From NCBI RefSeq assembly GCF_014205295.1, contig NZ_JACHNF010000001.1:2790001-2854000 (forward strand): a stretch of 64,000 nt of DNA, given 5' to 3'. The DNA is from Kribbella solani (GTDB lineage Bacteria; Actinomycetota; Actinomycetes; Propionibacteriales; Kribbellaceae). Of this stretch, positions 54,244 through 63,468 are shown piece by piece. The notes under the pieces were generated by a model. That model did not search any database, had not been told where the DNA came from, and saw only the letters and a program-made list of their open reading frames with translations. Each line of letters opens with the position of its first letter. Position 1 is the stretch's first letter. Position numbers and translations under genes: made by a program.

Positions 54244-54608
54244 CAGGCCCGGCGGTTCCCGGAGTCACCGGCACTCTCGCCGTCCTCGACATCCAGGTCC
54301 CAGTCGCCCTCGCGCGCGGCGTCCTCGAACGGTACCCAGTCCTCCGGGCGGGCAGTGGCCAGACGCTCGCGGGTGATGTCCTCGACGCGGCGATCGGCCT
54401 CGGCCTCCGCCTTCCGCGCTTCGTACTCGGACCATTGGCCGAAGGAGATCAGTACGCCCTCCGGGCGGCGGGCCTGGTCGCCGAAGAAGACCGGCTCGGT
54501 ACCACCGGCGCGGAAAAGTTCGAGCACCTGGGGAAGTAACTCGCTCACGGTGGCGGTGTCGACCAGGTGCAGCGAGTCGCCGTTCGGGAGGTTGTAGAGG
54601 GATTCCAT
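54243..54608 (-). CDS. small acidic protein, probable antitoxin partner
   Basis: This 121-residue protein begins MESLYNLPNGDSLHLVDTAT and has VFFGDQARRPEGVLISFGQW, a pattern like Phd/YefM-type antitoxins, followed by a highly charged C-terminal half. It comes first in a two-gene unit with the toxin-like gene, as usual for antitoxins. No clear DNA-binding motif beyond that is visible. Confidence 0.5.
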   Translation of the reverse strand: MESLYNLPNGDSLHLVDTATVSELLPQVLELFRAGGTEPVFFGDQARRPEGVLISFGQWSEYEARKAEAEADRRVEDITRERLATARPEDWVPFEDAAREGDWDLDVEDGESAGDSGNRRA

Positions 54609-54665
54609 CTGGACGGCTCCGGGGTCGAGGTGCGAGGTGGCAACAGGATAGGTACTGACGTTCGG

Positions 54666-54701
54666 CCGGCTCAGCTCCGTGCGAGTCGGCTACTGAGCCG
54701 G
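54666..54701. promoter_or_regulatory. 9-bp-arm inverted repeat upstream of the nucleotide-sugar dehydrogenase gene
   Basis: CCGGCTCAG (54666-54674) and CTGAGCCGG (54693-54701) are perfect complements around 18 nt. It lies in the 205-bp divergent region between the antitoxin-like gene and ugd. It could be an operator for the antitoxin-like protein or a leader structure of the EPS unit. Right after it comes CTCGGGGGAG (54708-54717), also found at 31454-31463 upstream of the LamG gene. Confidence 0.4.
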
Positions 54702-54813
54702 AAGTTTCTCGGGGGAGATTTCCACGGGGGTGTATCAGCGGGGTGGGGTGTGCGCTCTCCTGGGCGCTGCGGTACGTGGCGGAAAGCCACGTCATGAGCC
54801 TGTGGGGGGCGTT

Positions 54814-56154
54814 ATGAAGGTTGCCGTGTTCGGCTTGGGCTATGTGGGGTCGGTGACGGCTGCTTGTCTGGCTGCGGCTGGGCATGAGGTGTGGGGGGTG
54901 GATGTCGACACCGCGAAGGTCGGGCCGATCACCGAGGGGCACAGTCCGGTCGTCGAGCCGGGGCTGGACGAGCTGGTGGCGGCGGGGGCGACGGCCGGGC
55001 GGCTGCGGGCGACCACCGATCCGCGGCTCGCGCTGGAGCGGGCCGAGGTTTCGCTGATCTGTGTCGGTACGCCGTCCACGCCCGCGGGGAGTACTGATCT
55101 CGCCTACATCCGGCGCGCGGTACGCGATATCGCGGAGGCGGCGCGGGTTGTCGTACCGCCCGCATCGGGGTTCCACAGCATCGTGATCCGCAGCACCGTG
55201 CCGCCGGGGACCGTGGACGAGGCGGTCGCGGAGGTACTGGCCGAGGTGCCGACACCGGACGGGCTCACGTTCGGCACGGCGATGTGCCCGGAGTTCTTGC
55301 GGGAAGGGTCCGGGCTGGCGGACTTCTACGCGCCGCCGTTCGTCGTCGTCGGTACCCGGGATGCCCGGGTCGGTACCGCTCTGACCGACCTGTTCCGCCC
55401 GGTCTACAAGGACAACGATCCGATTGTCGACGTGCAGATTGTCGACGTTCGGACGGCGGAAGCACTCAAGTACGCCTGCAACGCCTTCCACGCCACCAAG
55501 GTGTCGTTCGCGAACGAGATGGGCCGGATCCTCCGGCACTTCGGCGTGGATTCGCGGGAGGTGATGCGGATCTTCGTCCAGGACACCAGCCTGAACATCT
55601 CGCCGTACTACCTGAAGCCCGGCTTCGCGTTCGGCGGATCGTGCCTGCCGAAGGACCTCCGCTCCGTACTGCACCTGGCCCGGATGAACGACACCGAGCT
55701 GCCACTGCTGGCCGGTGCGCTGGCCACCAACGAGCGCAGCGTCCGCGATGTCGTCGACCGCGTGATCGCCGGTCCCGGGCGGGAGATCGCACTGCTCGGG
55801 CTGAGTTTCAAACACGCCACCGACGATCTCCGCGAGAGCCCGAACGTCGAGGTCGCGGAGCGCCTGATCGGCAAGGGCTACAACCTGCGCATCTACGACC
55901 CGATCGTGAATCCGGGCCGCCTGGTCGGCGCGAACCTCCGCCACGTGACCTCGAAACTTCCCCACCTGCAACGGGTTCTGACCGACAATCCGTCCGCCGC
56001 GCTCGACGGCGCCGACGTCGCGATCGTGTCGGCGACCGACACCGCCGCGATCAACGCGCTGCTGTCCGCGCCGCCGGCACGGACCATCGACCTGAGCGGC
56101 CGGCTGGGCGCCGAGGCCGAAAGCCTGCCCGGGTACGAAGGAGTGGGCTGGTGA
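54814..56154 (+). CDS. ugd: UDP-glucose/GDP-mannose 6-dehydrogenase family protein
   Basis: This 446-residue enzyme oxidises a nucleotide sugar to the uronate. The N-terminal NAD domain reads KVAVFGLGYVGSVTAACLAA, the catalytic cysteine lies in FAFGGSCLPKDLRSV, and LLGLSFKHATDDLRESPNVE marks the UDP/GDP-binding domain. FAFGGSCLPKD is closest to GDP-mannose dehydrogenase (AlgD) type sequences, so GDP-mannuronate is as likely as UDP-glucuronate. The ATG at 54814 follows GGGGGG at 6 nt. It heads a plus-strand unit. Confidence 0.9.
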   Translation: MKVAVFGLGYVGSVTAACLAAAGHEVWGVDVDTAKVGPITEGHSPVVEPGLDELVAAGATAGRLRATTDPRLALERAEVSLICVGTPSTPAGSTDLAYIRRAVRDIAEAARVVVPPASGFHSIVIRSTVPPGTVDEAVAEVLAEVPTPDGLTFGTAMCPEFLREGSGLADFYAPPFVVVGTRDARVGTALTDLFRPVYKDNDPIVDVQIVDVRTAEALKYACNAFHATKVSFANEMGRILRHFGVDSREVMRIFVQDTSLNISPYYLKPGFAFGGSCLPKDLRSVLHLARMNDTELPLLAGALATNERSVRDVVDRVIAGPGREIALLGLSFKHATDDLRESPNVEVAERLIGKGYNLRIYDPIVNPGRLVGANLRHVTSKLPHLQRVLTDNPSAALDGADVAIVSATDTAAINALLSAPPARTIDLSGRLGAEAESLPGYEGVGW

Positions 56155-57380
56155 CGGGTCCGCGGGTACTGATCATCATCCAGAACCTCTGGGTACCGTT
56201 CGACCGCCGCGTCTGGCTGGAATGCCAGGCTCTGGTGGCGTCCGGGTACGACGTGACCGTGGTCTGCCCGAAAGGCCCGAACGACCCCGCGTATCAGGTG
56301 ATCGACGGCGTCACCGTGCACAAGTACAAGGCGTACGCGCCGGGTGGCAGCAAGCTCGGGTTCGTCTGGGAGTACGCGTACTCGTTCCTGCTGACGCTCC
56401 GGCTGGTGTTCCGGGCCCGTAAGGCCGGCCGTTTCCAGGTGCTGCAGGCGTGCAACCCGCCGGACATCTTCTGGCCGATCGCGATGCTGCTGCGATGGCT
56501 CGACCGCACCCGGTTCGTCTTCGATCACCACGATCTGTGCCCGGAGCTGTTCCAGTCCCGGTTCGGTGGTACGGGAAGCCTTCCGTACAAGGGATTGCGG
56601 TTCCTGGAACGGATGACGCACCGCCAGGCCGATCACGTGATCTCCACGAACGACTCGTACCGCCGGATCGCGATCACGCGGAGCGGGAAGGCGAATCACG
56701 ACGTGACGGTCGTTCGTACCGGACCCGATCCGGACAAGCTGCGTCGCGGCGTACCGGACGAGTCGCTGCGTCGCGGGCATCGCTACCTGGTCACGTACAT
56801 CGGCGTGATGGGTCCGCAGGACGGTGTCGACATTGTCGTCCGGGCTGCCGATCATATTGTCAACAATCTGCACCGGACCGATATCGCCTTCACGCTGATG
56901 GGTGCCGGCGACTCGTTCGACGACGTCATCGCGTTGCGGGACCGGCTCGGGCTCGGCGAGTACGTCGAGTTCACCGGCCGGGTCCCGGACGAGACCGTCC
57001 GGGCGGTGATGTCGACAGCGGACCTCGGCCTCTCCCCCGACCCGAAGAACCCGCTCAACGACGTGTCGACAATGAACAAAACCATGGAGTACCTGGCGTT
57101 CGAGCTTCCGGTGGTCGCCTTCGACCTGATCGAGACCAAGGTGTCGGCCGAGGACGCCGCGGTGTACGTCGAGCCGAACGACGTCGCGCGGTACGGCCAG
57201 GCGATTGCCGACCTTCTCGACGACGAGATGCGCCGCCGCCGGATGGCGAAGCTCGGCCGGTCCAGGGTCGAGCAGGTACTCGCGTGGAAGCACCAGCAGA
57301 AGGCCTACCTCGGCGTGTACGACCAGCTCACCGGTCACGTCAGCCGCGCCGGTGACGTGGCGCGGGCCGCGGGGTCCTGA
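56151..57380 (+). CDS. GT4-family glycosyltransferase
   Basis: This 409-residue GT-B enzyme begins RVLIIIQNLWVPFDRRVWLE. It continues FVFDHHDLCPELFQSRFGG in the acceptor domain and YIGVMGPQDGVDIVVRAADH, LMGAGDSFDDVIAL and NPLNDVSTMNKTMEYLAFEL in the donor domain. The GTG at 56151 overlaps the dehydrogenase stop as GTGA, with GGAG 8 nt upstream. It likely uses the uronate made by its neighbour, by context. Confidence 0.9.
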   Translation: MTGPRVLIIIQNLWVPFDRRVWLECQALVASGYDVTVVCPKGPNDPAYQVIDGVTVHKYKAYAPGGSKLGFVWEYAYSFLLTLRLVFRARKAGRFQVLQACNPPDIFWPIAMLLRWLDRTRFVFDHHDLCPELFQSRFGGTGSLPYKGLRFLERMTHRQADHVISTNDSYRRIAITRSGKANHDVTVVRTGPDPDKLRRGVPDESLRRGHRYLVTYIGVMGPQDGVDIVVRAADHIVNNLHRTDIAFTLMGAGDSFDDVIALRDRLGLGEYVEFTGRVPDETVRAVMSTADLGLSPDPKNPLNDVSTMNKTMEYLAFELPVVAFDLIETKVSAEDAAVYVEPNDVARYGQAIADLLDDEMRRRRMAKLGRSRVEQVLAWKHQQKAYLGVYDQLTGHVSRAGDVARAAGS

Positions 57381-57381
57381 G

Positions 57382-59301
57382 GTGTGCGGCATCGCCGGCT
57401 GCTATCAGCAGCACGACGGCCGGTTGCTCGCCCGGACCATGAGCGACCGGATCGCACACCGCGGCCCGGACGCCGAGCAGGTGTACAGCTTCGAGGACGG
57501 TGAGGTCAGCGCGCACCTCGCACATCGCAGATTGTCGATCATCGACTTGTCGGCCGCCGCGGACCAGCCGTTCAGCAAGCGCGGTCTGACCATCTGCTAC
57601 AACGGCGAGCTCTACAACTACAAGGAACTGCGTGCCGAGCTGTCCAAGAGCGGGGTGCATTTCTGGACCAGCTCCGACACCGAGGTGGTTCTGGAGGCCT
57701 GGCGCCGCTGGGGCCCGGACGCGCTGAAGCGCTTCCGCGGCATGTTCGCGTTCGCGATGCTCGACGAGGACAGCGGCAGCATGTACCTCGCCCGCGACCC
57801 GCTCGGCATCAAGCCGCTGTACTTCCTCCGCCGCCAAAGCGGTGTGCTGTTCGCCTCCGAACTGAAGGCGATCGTCGCGGCCGTCGGCTCTGAGCTGCGT
57901 ACCGAGCCAGGCGCGCTGATCGCGTCGATGCTCTACTACTGGCTGCCCGAACAGCGCTGTGCGATCGATGGCGTCGAGAAGCTGCCGCCCGGTTCGTGGA
58001 CGGAGTTCCGGCCCGACGGAGCCAGCCGGCACGAGACGTACTGGCGGGTGACCGAGGTCGCGACCGAGGCGGCAGCCGGCCCGCGCGCCGATCTGCGCCA
58101 GGTGATCGAGGAATCGGTCGCGGCGCACCTGGTGGCCGACGTACCGGTGTCGACCTTCCTCAGCGGCGGTCTGGATTCGAGCCTGGTCACCGTGCTGGCG
58201 AAGCGGATGGACCCGGGCATCGACTCGTACACGATCACCTTCCGCGCGCAGGACCAGAAGCTCGAGGCGATGCCGGACGACGCGGTCTACGCGCGCAAAC
58301 TGGCTCGGCAGTTCGGCATCGATCTGCACGAGATCGAGATCGCGCCGGACGTCGTCGAGCTGCTGCCGCGGATTGTTGACATTCTGGACGAGCCGATCGG
58401 TGACCCGGCCGCAATCAACACCCTGCTGATGTGCGACACGGCGCGGGACGCCGGCGTGAAGGTGCTGTTGTCCGGGATGGGCGCGGATGAGCTGTTCGGT
58501 GGCTACCGCAAGCACTTGGCCTGTGTGATGGGCGCGCAGTACCAACGGCTGCCTGGCGTACTACGGAACGGCGTGGTCGGCCCGGCCGTACGGCGGCTCC
58601 CGGTGACTGTGAACGGACGTGGACTGCGGTACGCGCGCTGGGCGAAGCGGTTCCTCACCTTCGCCGACCTGTCCGAGGAGACCGCGTTCCGGCGCAGCTA
58701 CACCATGTACGACGCCGACCAGCTCGCCGGACTGATCAGCCCGGACCTGGACCCGTACGTAGCGAAGCTGCTGGCCGAGCACAGCGACATCTACCACGAC
58801 ACGACTCTGGACGACCACGTCAACCGGATGTGCCTCGCTGACGCGCGGATGTTCCTGCCCGGACTCAACCTCGCGTACACGGACCGCTCCAGCATGGCGG
58901 CGTCCACCGAGGTACGTACGCCCTTCGTCGACCCGGTGGTTGCCCAGGCGGCGTTCTCGATCCCGGGCAGCGAGAAGATCCACCGCCGGGTGTCCAAGCT
59001 GGCGCTGAAGAAGGCAGCGGAGGCCTGGCTGCCGAAGGAGATCATCTACCGGCCGAAGGCATCGTTCAGTGCGCCGCTGCGCGCCTGGGTACGAAACGAC
59101 CTGCGCGAACTGGTGGACGACGTGCTGCTGCGCGGTGAGCTGGTGCAGAGCGGGTTCCTGCGGCAGACCGCCGTACAGAAGCTGGTCGACGACGAGCGGG
59201 CCGGCCGGGAGGACTACTCGAAGCAGATCTGGCAGTTGCTGACGCTGGAGACGTGGACGCGGCACATGCGCTCCCTGGGCGTGACCATCACCTCTCTCTG
59301 A
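57382..59301 (+). CDS. asnB: asparagine synthase-type amidotransferase
   Basis: The 639 residues have an N-terminal glutaminase class II domain with the nucleophilic cysteine directly after the start (CGIAGC), YNGELYNYKELRAEL and the synthetase PP-loop FLSGGLDSSLV. The start is GTG at 57382, which places the cysteine at position 2. In EPS clusters such proteins often amidate uronic acids rather than make asparagine; its place between a uronate GT and polysaccharide genes supports that, as inference. Confidence 0.9.
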   Translation: MCGIAGCYQQHDGRLLARTMSDRIAHRGPDAEQVYSFEDGEVSAHLAHRRLSIIDLSAAADQPFSKRGLTICYNGELYNYKELRAELSKSGVHFWTSSDTEVVLEAWRRWGPDALKRFRGMFAFAMLDEDSGSMYLARDPLGIKPLYFLRRQSGVLFASELKAIVAAVGSELRTEPGALIASMLYYWLPEQRCAIDGVEKLPPGSWTEFRPDGASRHETYWRVTEVATEAAAGPRADLRQVIEESVAAHLVADVPVSTFLSGGLDSSLVTVLAKRMDPGIDSYTITFRAQDQKLEAMPDDAVYARKLARQFGIDLHEIEIAPDVVELLPRIVDILDEPIGDPAAINTLLMCDTARDAGVKVLLSGMGADELFGGYRKHLACVMGAQYQRLPGVLRNGVVGPAVRRLPVTVNGRGLRYARWAKRFLTFADLSEETAFRRSYTMYDADQLAGLISPDLDPYVAKLLAEHSDIYHDTTLDDHVNRMCLADARMFLPGLNLAYTDRSSMAASTEVRTPFVDPVVAQAAFSIPGSEKIHRRVSKLALKKAAEAWLPKEIIYRPKASFSAPLRAWVRNDLRELVDDVLLRGELVQSGFLRQTAVQKLVDDERAGREDYSKQIWQLLTLETWTRHMRSLGVTITSL

Positions 59302-59310
59302 AGGACGGAC

Positions 59311-61458
59311 ATGAAGCAGGTTGCACAGAACTACAAGTCCGGTGAGCTGGCGGTGCTGGACGTACCGCCGCCCGGGTGTGCGCCGGGTGGGGTGCTGATC
59401 CGCTCGCTGTACTCACTGATCTCCACTGGCACCGAGCTGATGAAGGTCGGCGAGGCGAAGTTGTCGATGCTCGGCAAGGCACGGGCACGGCCGGACCAGG
59501 TCAAGAAGGTACTGGACACGGTCGCGCAGCAGGGCATGGTCAACACGTACAAGAAGGTGATGAACAAGCTCGACTCGTACACGCCGCTGGGCTACTCGCT
59601 GTGCGGTGTGGTGGTTGAGGTGGGTGCTGGTGCGGAGGAGTTCAGTGTCGGGCAGCTGGTTGCGGCCGCCGGAAACGAGTTCGCGCTGCATGCGGAGTAC
59701 AACTGGGTGCCGTTGAACCTGTGCGTGCCGGTACCGGATGGTGTGCCTGCTGAGCAGGCGGCGTTCTCTACGGTCGGTGCGATTGCCATGCAGGGCGTAC
59801 GGCAGGCTGAGGTGCAGCTGGGTGACACCGCGGTGGTCATCGGGCTCGGTCTGGTCGGGCAGCTCGTGGTGCGGTTGCTGGTCGCGGCGGGGGTGCGGGT
59901 GTACGGGATTGACACCGTGGAGGACCGGTGCCGGTTGGCGGAGAAGGCCGGGGCGCTGCACTGCTCCTCTCCTGATGAGGCTGGGGTCGCTGCGCTCGAG
60001 CGGTCGTTGCTGGCGGCGTCCAACGGGCTGGGTGCTGACCACATCCTGCTGGCGGCTGGTGGTCATTCCAACGGGCCGGTGGAGACCGCGGCGCGGCTGG
60101 CACGTGACCGGGCTCGCGTGGTCGACATCGGCAAGACCAAGCTGGACCTGCCGTGGAACGCGTACTACGACAAGGAGCTGGATCTACGGTTCTCCCGGTC
60201 GTACGGCCCGGGGCGGTACGACGACCGGTACGAGCTGGAGGGCATCGACTATCCCGCCGGCTACGTACGCTGGACAGAACGACGCAACCTGGCCTGCTTC
60301 ATCGACCTGATCGCCCGCGAACAGATAGACGTCGGTTCCCTGATCGCCGGCCAGTTCCCGATCACGGACGCCACCAACGTCTACCAACAACTAAGCACCA
60401 ACACCCTCCCCGGAGTCGGCTTCCTCTTCGAGTACCCGAACATCCCACCGGAGACGACACCTCCAGCACCTGCTGCCATCAGACCCGCGACACCAACGAG
60501 CGCTGGGGTTCGGGTGGGGTTTGTGGGGGCTGGGAACTATGCGTCGAGCATGTTGTTGCCGCGGTTGCAGAAGGGCTCGGGGGTGGTGCTGGGGCGGGTG
60601 GCGACCAACAGGTCTTTGTCGGCGGCGAACGCCCAGCGCCGGTTCGGGTTCGGCGCCGTGTCCACGGACGCGGACGAGGTACTCAACGACGCGAGCCTGG
60701 ACGCGGTGTTCGTGGTGACCAGGCACAGTTCGCACGCGGAGCTCGCCTGCCGGGCGCTGGCCACCGGGAAGGCAGTGTTCGTCGAGAAACCACTGGCACT
60801 GACCGACGACGAGCTGGACCAGATCGTCGCCACCGTGGAGACCACCGGCAACGACCGGCTGATGGTCGGCTTCAACCGCCGGTTCGCCCCGCTGCTCACC
60901 GACCTGAAGGACCGCTTCGGTGACCCGGGCGGCAACCTCAGCCTGCGCTACCTGGTGAACGCCGGCAAACTCGACTCCACCAGCTGGTACCTGGACGCCG
61001 GCAAGGAGGGCAGCCGGTTCGCCGGTGAAGGCGGTCACTTCATCGACACCCTGGGCTGGTGGCTGAACAGCCTCCCCACAGAGGTGTACGCCGTGCCCGG
61101 CCCGGACGCCGGCGACGTACTGGTGACACTGCGGTTCGCCAACGGCTCCGTCGGCACGATCAGCTACGTTGGCGGCGGCAACGCCCGCTTCCCGAAGGAA
61201 ACGATCGACATCACCGGCGGCGGCCGCAACGGCAGGCTGGACAACTTCCAGAGCGCATCGGTGTGGACCGGCCGTAAACCGTCCACCCGCAAGAGCCGTA
61301 GTACGGACAAGGGTCAGCAGCACGAGCTGGAGCGCTTCATCGCCGCCGTAAGGACAGGTGGGCCGATGCCTATCCCGTTCGACTCACTGGTCGCTACTAC
61401 CCGCGCCACCATCGCAGTAGACCGCAGCATCGCCTCCGGCAAGCCGGAGCGCGTATGA
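59311..61458 (+). CDS. fused zinc-type alcohol dehydrogenase and Gfo/Idh/MocA oxidoreductase
   Basis: This 715-residue protein is a natural fusion. Residues 1-375 are an MDR-type dehydrogenase (PLGYSLCGVVVEVGAGAEEF, AVVIGLGLVGQLVVRLLVAA) and residues from about 400 are a Gfo/Idh/MocA enzyme (VRVGFVGAGNYASSMLLPRL, VFVEKPLALTDDELDQIVAT, GGHFIDTLGWWLNSL). Bi-domain proteins of this kind occur next to heparinase-like genes in EPS clusters; the substrate is unknown, probably a sugar nucleotide or glycan end. It overlaps the heparinase-like gene as ATGA. Confidence 0.9.
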   Translation: MKQVAQNYKSGELAVLDVPPPGCAPGGVLIRSLYSLISTGTELMKVGEAKLSMLGKARARPDQVKKVLDTVAQQGMVNTYKKVMNKLDSYTPLGYSLCGVVVEVGAGAEEFSVGQLVAAAGNEFALHAEYNWVPLNLCVPVPDGVPAEQAAFSTVGAIAMQGVRQAEVQLGDTAVVIGLGLVGQLVVRLLVAAGVRVYGIDTVEDRCRLAEKAGALHCSSPDEAGVAALERSLLAASNGLGADHILLAAGGHSNGPVETAARLARDRARVVDIGKTKLDLPWNAYYDKELDLRFSRSYGPGRYDDRYELEGIDYPAGYVRWTERRNLACFIDLIAREQIDVGSLIAGQFPITDATNVYQQLSTNTLPGVGFLFEYPNIPPETTPPAPAAIRPATPTSAGVRVGFVGAGNYASSMLLPRLQKGSGVVLGRVATNRSLSAANAQRRFGFGAVSTDADEVLNDASLDAVFVVTRHSSHAELACRALATGKAVFVEKPLALTDDELDQIVATVETTGNDRLMVGFNRRFAPLLTDLKDRFGDPGGNLSLRYLVNAGKLDSTSWYLDAGKEGSRFAGEGGHFIDTLGWWLNSLPTEVYAVPGPDAGDVLVTLRFANGSVGTISYVGGGNARFPKETIDITGGGRNGRLDNFQSASVWTGRKPSTRKSRSTDKGQQHELERFIAAVRTGGPMPIPFDSLVATTRATIAVDRSIASGKPERV

Positions 61459-63392
61459 GCCGCCAGCCCCTGGGCTGGTACCTCCGCCGCCTGCGCCGGA
61501 TGTCCCCCGCCGAACTGCTCTGGCGCGTACGCGACACCGGACGTCGCACTGCCTGGGCCTACCAACAGGTTCGCCCTGGGCAGGATGCGGCTGTCCACGT
61601 CCCACTCCGCAAGGACCTCTCCTTCAGTACGACCCTCCCGCCCGACGCGGCGCGCCTCGTACCAGAGGATGCCCGCAAGGCGATCATCGCCACCGCGGAC
61701 GCCATCCTGGCCGGCCACTTGGAAGTACTAGGGGTCGAACGCACTGACCTACGTACACCGGACTGGTTCCGTGACCCGGTCACCGGCCGACGGTCCGACC
61801 CGGCGCAGTACGTGTTCAAGCTGAACCACCGGAACGAGGAGGTGGTCGGCAACATCAAGCAGGTGTGGGAGCTGTCCCGCCACCACCACCTCACCCAACT
61901 GGCCGCGGCCTGGTACCTGACGCATGACGACAGGTACGCCGAACGGGTAGCCGACCACCTGACCGACTGGTGGCGTACGAACCCGTTCTTGTCGGGAGTG
62001 CACTGGGCTAGCGGCATCGAGATCGGCATCCGCTTGATCAGCTGGACCTGGATACGCCGGCTGCTCAACGACTGGCCGGAGATCACCGACCTGTTCGAAC
62101 ACAACGAGCTGGCACTACAGCAGATCTACTGGCACCAGCGGTACCTTGCCGCGTTCCAGAGCCGTGGTTCGTCAGCCAACAATCACGTCATCGCAGAGGC
62201 AGCAGGTCAGCTGGTAGGAGCCTGTGCGTTCCCGTGGTTCACCAAGAGCAACCGCTGGCGTCAGGACGCGGCTGACCTACTGGAGCAGACGTTCTACGCC
62301 AACACCTTCCCGTCCGGAGTGAACCGCGAGCTGGCGACCGACTACCACCGCTTCGTCTCCGAGCTCGTCCTGTACGCCGCTCTGGAAGCAGACAGCGCCG
62401 GGCACCCGCTGAGCCAGCAGACCTGGGCGCTGCTCACTCGTACGCTCGACGTTGCCGCGGCCGTCGTCGACAACACCCTCCGCCCGCCGCGGCAAGGTGA
62501 CGACGACGAGGGCATGGTACTGGTCCTCGACCCGCCAGACATCAGCACCTGGTCGGCGTACCTGTCGCTCGGTGCTGCTGTGGCCGGCAGTGTCTCTTGG
62601 TGGCCGGGCAGCCAACCTACTGCCACCTCCGCACTAGTTGGCTCGCTGGTCAACGGCCGGCAACCGGATCGGCCTGCTGAGCGACCAGAGCACTTCCAGG
62701 ACGCCGGTCTGACCGTTCTGCGTAGCCGCGACGCCGGTCCGGAGATCTGGTGCCGTGCCGATGCCGGTCCGCACGGTTTCCTCTCCATAGCGGCCCACGC
62801 ACACGCTGACGCGCTCTCATTGGAGGTACGGGTCGACGGCGTCGATGTCCTGGCCGACCCCGGCACGTACTGCTACCACGGTGAAGCGGAGTGGCGGAAC
62901 TACTTCCGTTCCACCATCGCGCACAACACCCTGGAGATCGCCCACACTGAGCAGTCCACCTGGGGCGGTCCGTTCCTCTGGCTGCGCGGTGCACGCGGCA
63001 AAGTACTCAGCCACAGCAGTAGTACCTGGGATGCGGAACATGACGGGTACGCACCGATCACGCACCGGCGTACCGCCACGCTGGACCACGGAGTGCTGCA
63101 AGTCGAGGACCGGGTCGATGCAACGGCTGACGTACGCATCGCCTGGCACCTGGGACCGGATGTCACAGCCGAGCTGAACCACTCGATCGGACGGCTCACC
63201 TGGTCGACAGGATCCGCAGTTGTCGAGCTGCCGGCCGGACTGACGTGGACAGCGCATCGCGGCGCCGACGATCCGTTGCTGGGCTGGTACTCACCGCGAT
63301 TCGGCCACAAGGTCCCGATCACCACGCTGATCGGCTCCGGCACGCTGACACCGGACGCGGCAGCTACCAGTACGTTCCGCTTCCGCTCCTGA
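61455..63392 (+). CDS. heparinase II/III-family protein (alginate lyase-like)
   Basis: The 645 residues have an (alpha/alpha) toroid N-terminal domain (QYVFKLNHRNEEVVGNIKQV, SSANNHVIAEAAGQLVGACA) and a C-terminal beta-sandwich heparinase II/III-like domain (SIAAHAHADALSLEVRVDGV, DPGTYCYHGEAEWRNYFRST, AHNTLEI). NNH and AHAHAD hold the usual catalytic/metal residues. No signal peptide is seen, so it probably acts in the cytoplasm, unlike many lyases. Members cleave or edit uronate polymers. Confidence 0.9.
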   Translation: MSRQPLGWYLRRLRRMSPAELLWRVRDTGRRTAWAYQQVRPGQDAAVHVPLRKDLSFSTTLPPDAARLVPEDARKAIIATADAILAGHLEVLGVERTDLRTPDWFRDPVTGRRSDPAQYVFKLNHRNEEVVGNIKQVWELSRHHHLTQLAAAWYLTHDDRYAERVADHLTDWWRTNPFLSGVHWASGIEIGIRLISWTWIRRLLNDWPEITDLFEHNELALQQIYWHQRYLAAFQSRGSSANNHVIAEAAGQLVGACAFPWFTKSNRWRQDAADLLEQTFYANTFPSGVNRELATDYHRFVSELVLYAALEADSAGHPLSQQTWALLTRTLDVAAAVVDNTLRPPRQGDDDEGMVLVLDPPDISTWSAYLSLGAAVAGSVSWWPGSQPTATSALVGSLVNGRQPDRPAERPEHFQDAGLTVLRSRDAGPEIWCRADAGPHGFLSIAAHAHADALSLEVRVDGVDVLADPGTYCYHGEAEWRNYFRSTIAHNTLEIAHTEQSTWGGPFLWLRGARGKVLSHSSSTWDAEHDGYAPITHRRTATLDHGVLQVEDRVDATADVRIAWHLGPDVTAELNHSIGRLTWSTGSAVVELPAGLTWTAHRGADDPLLGWYSPRFGHKVPITTLIGSGTLTPDAAATSTFRFRS

Positions 63393-63468
63393 CACCGCGT
63401 GGTGTATCAGAGCCACGGACAGCGCCTCTATTACTCCGTACCGGTAGACGTTCGCCTGGAGGGGGCCT

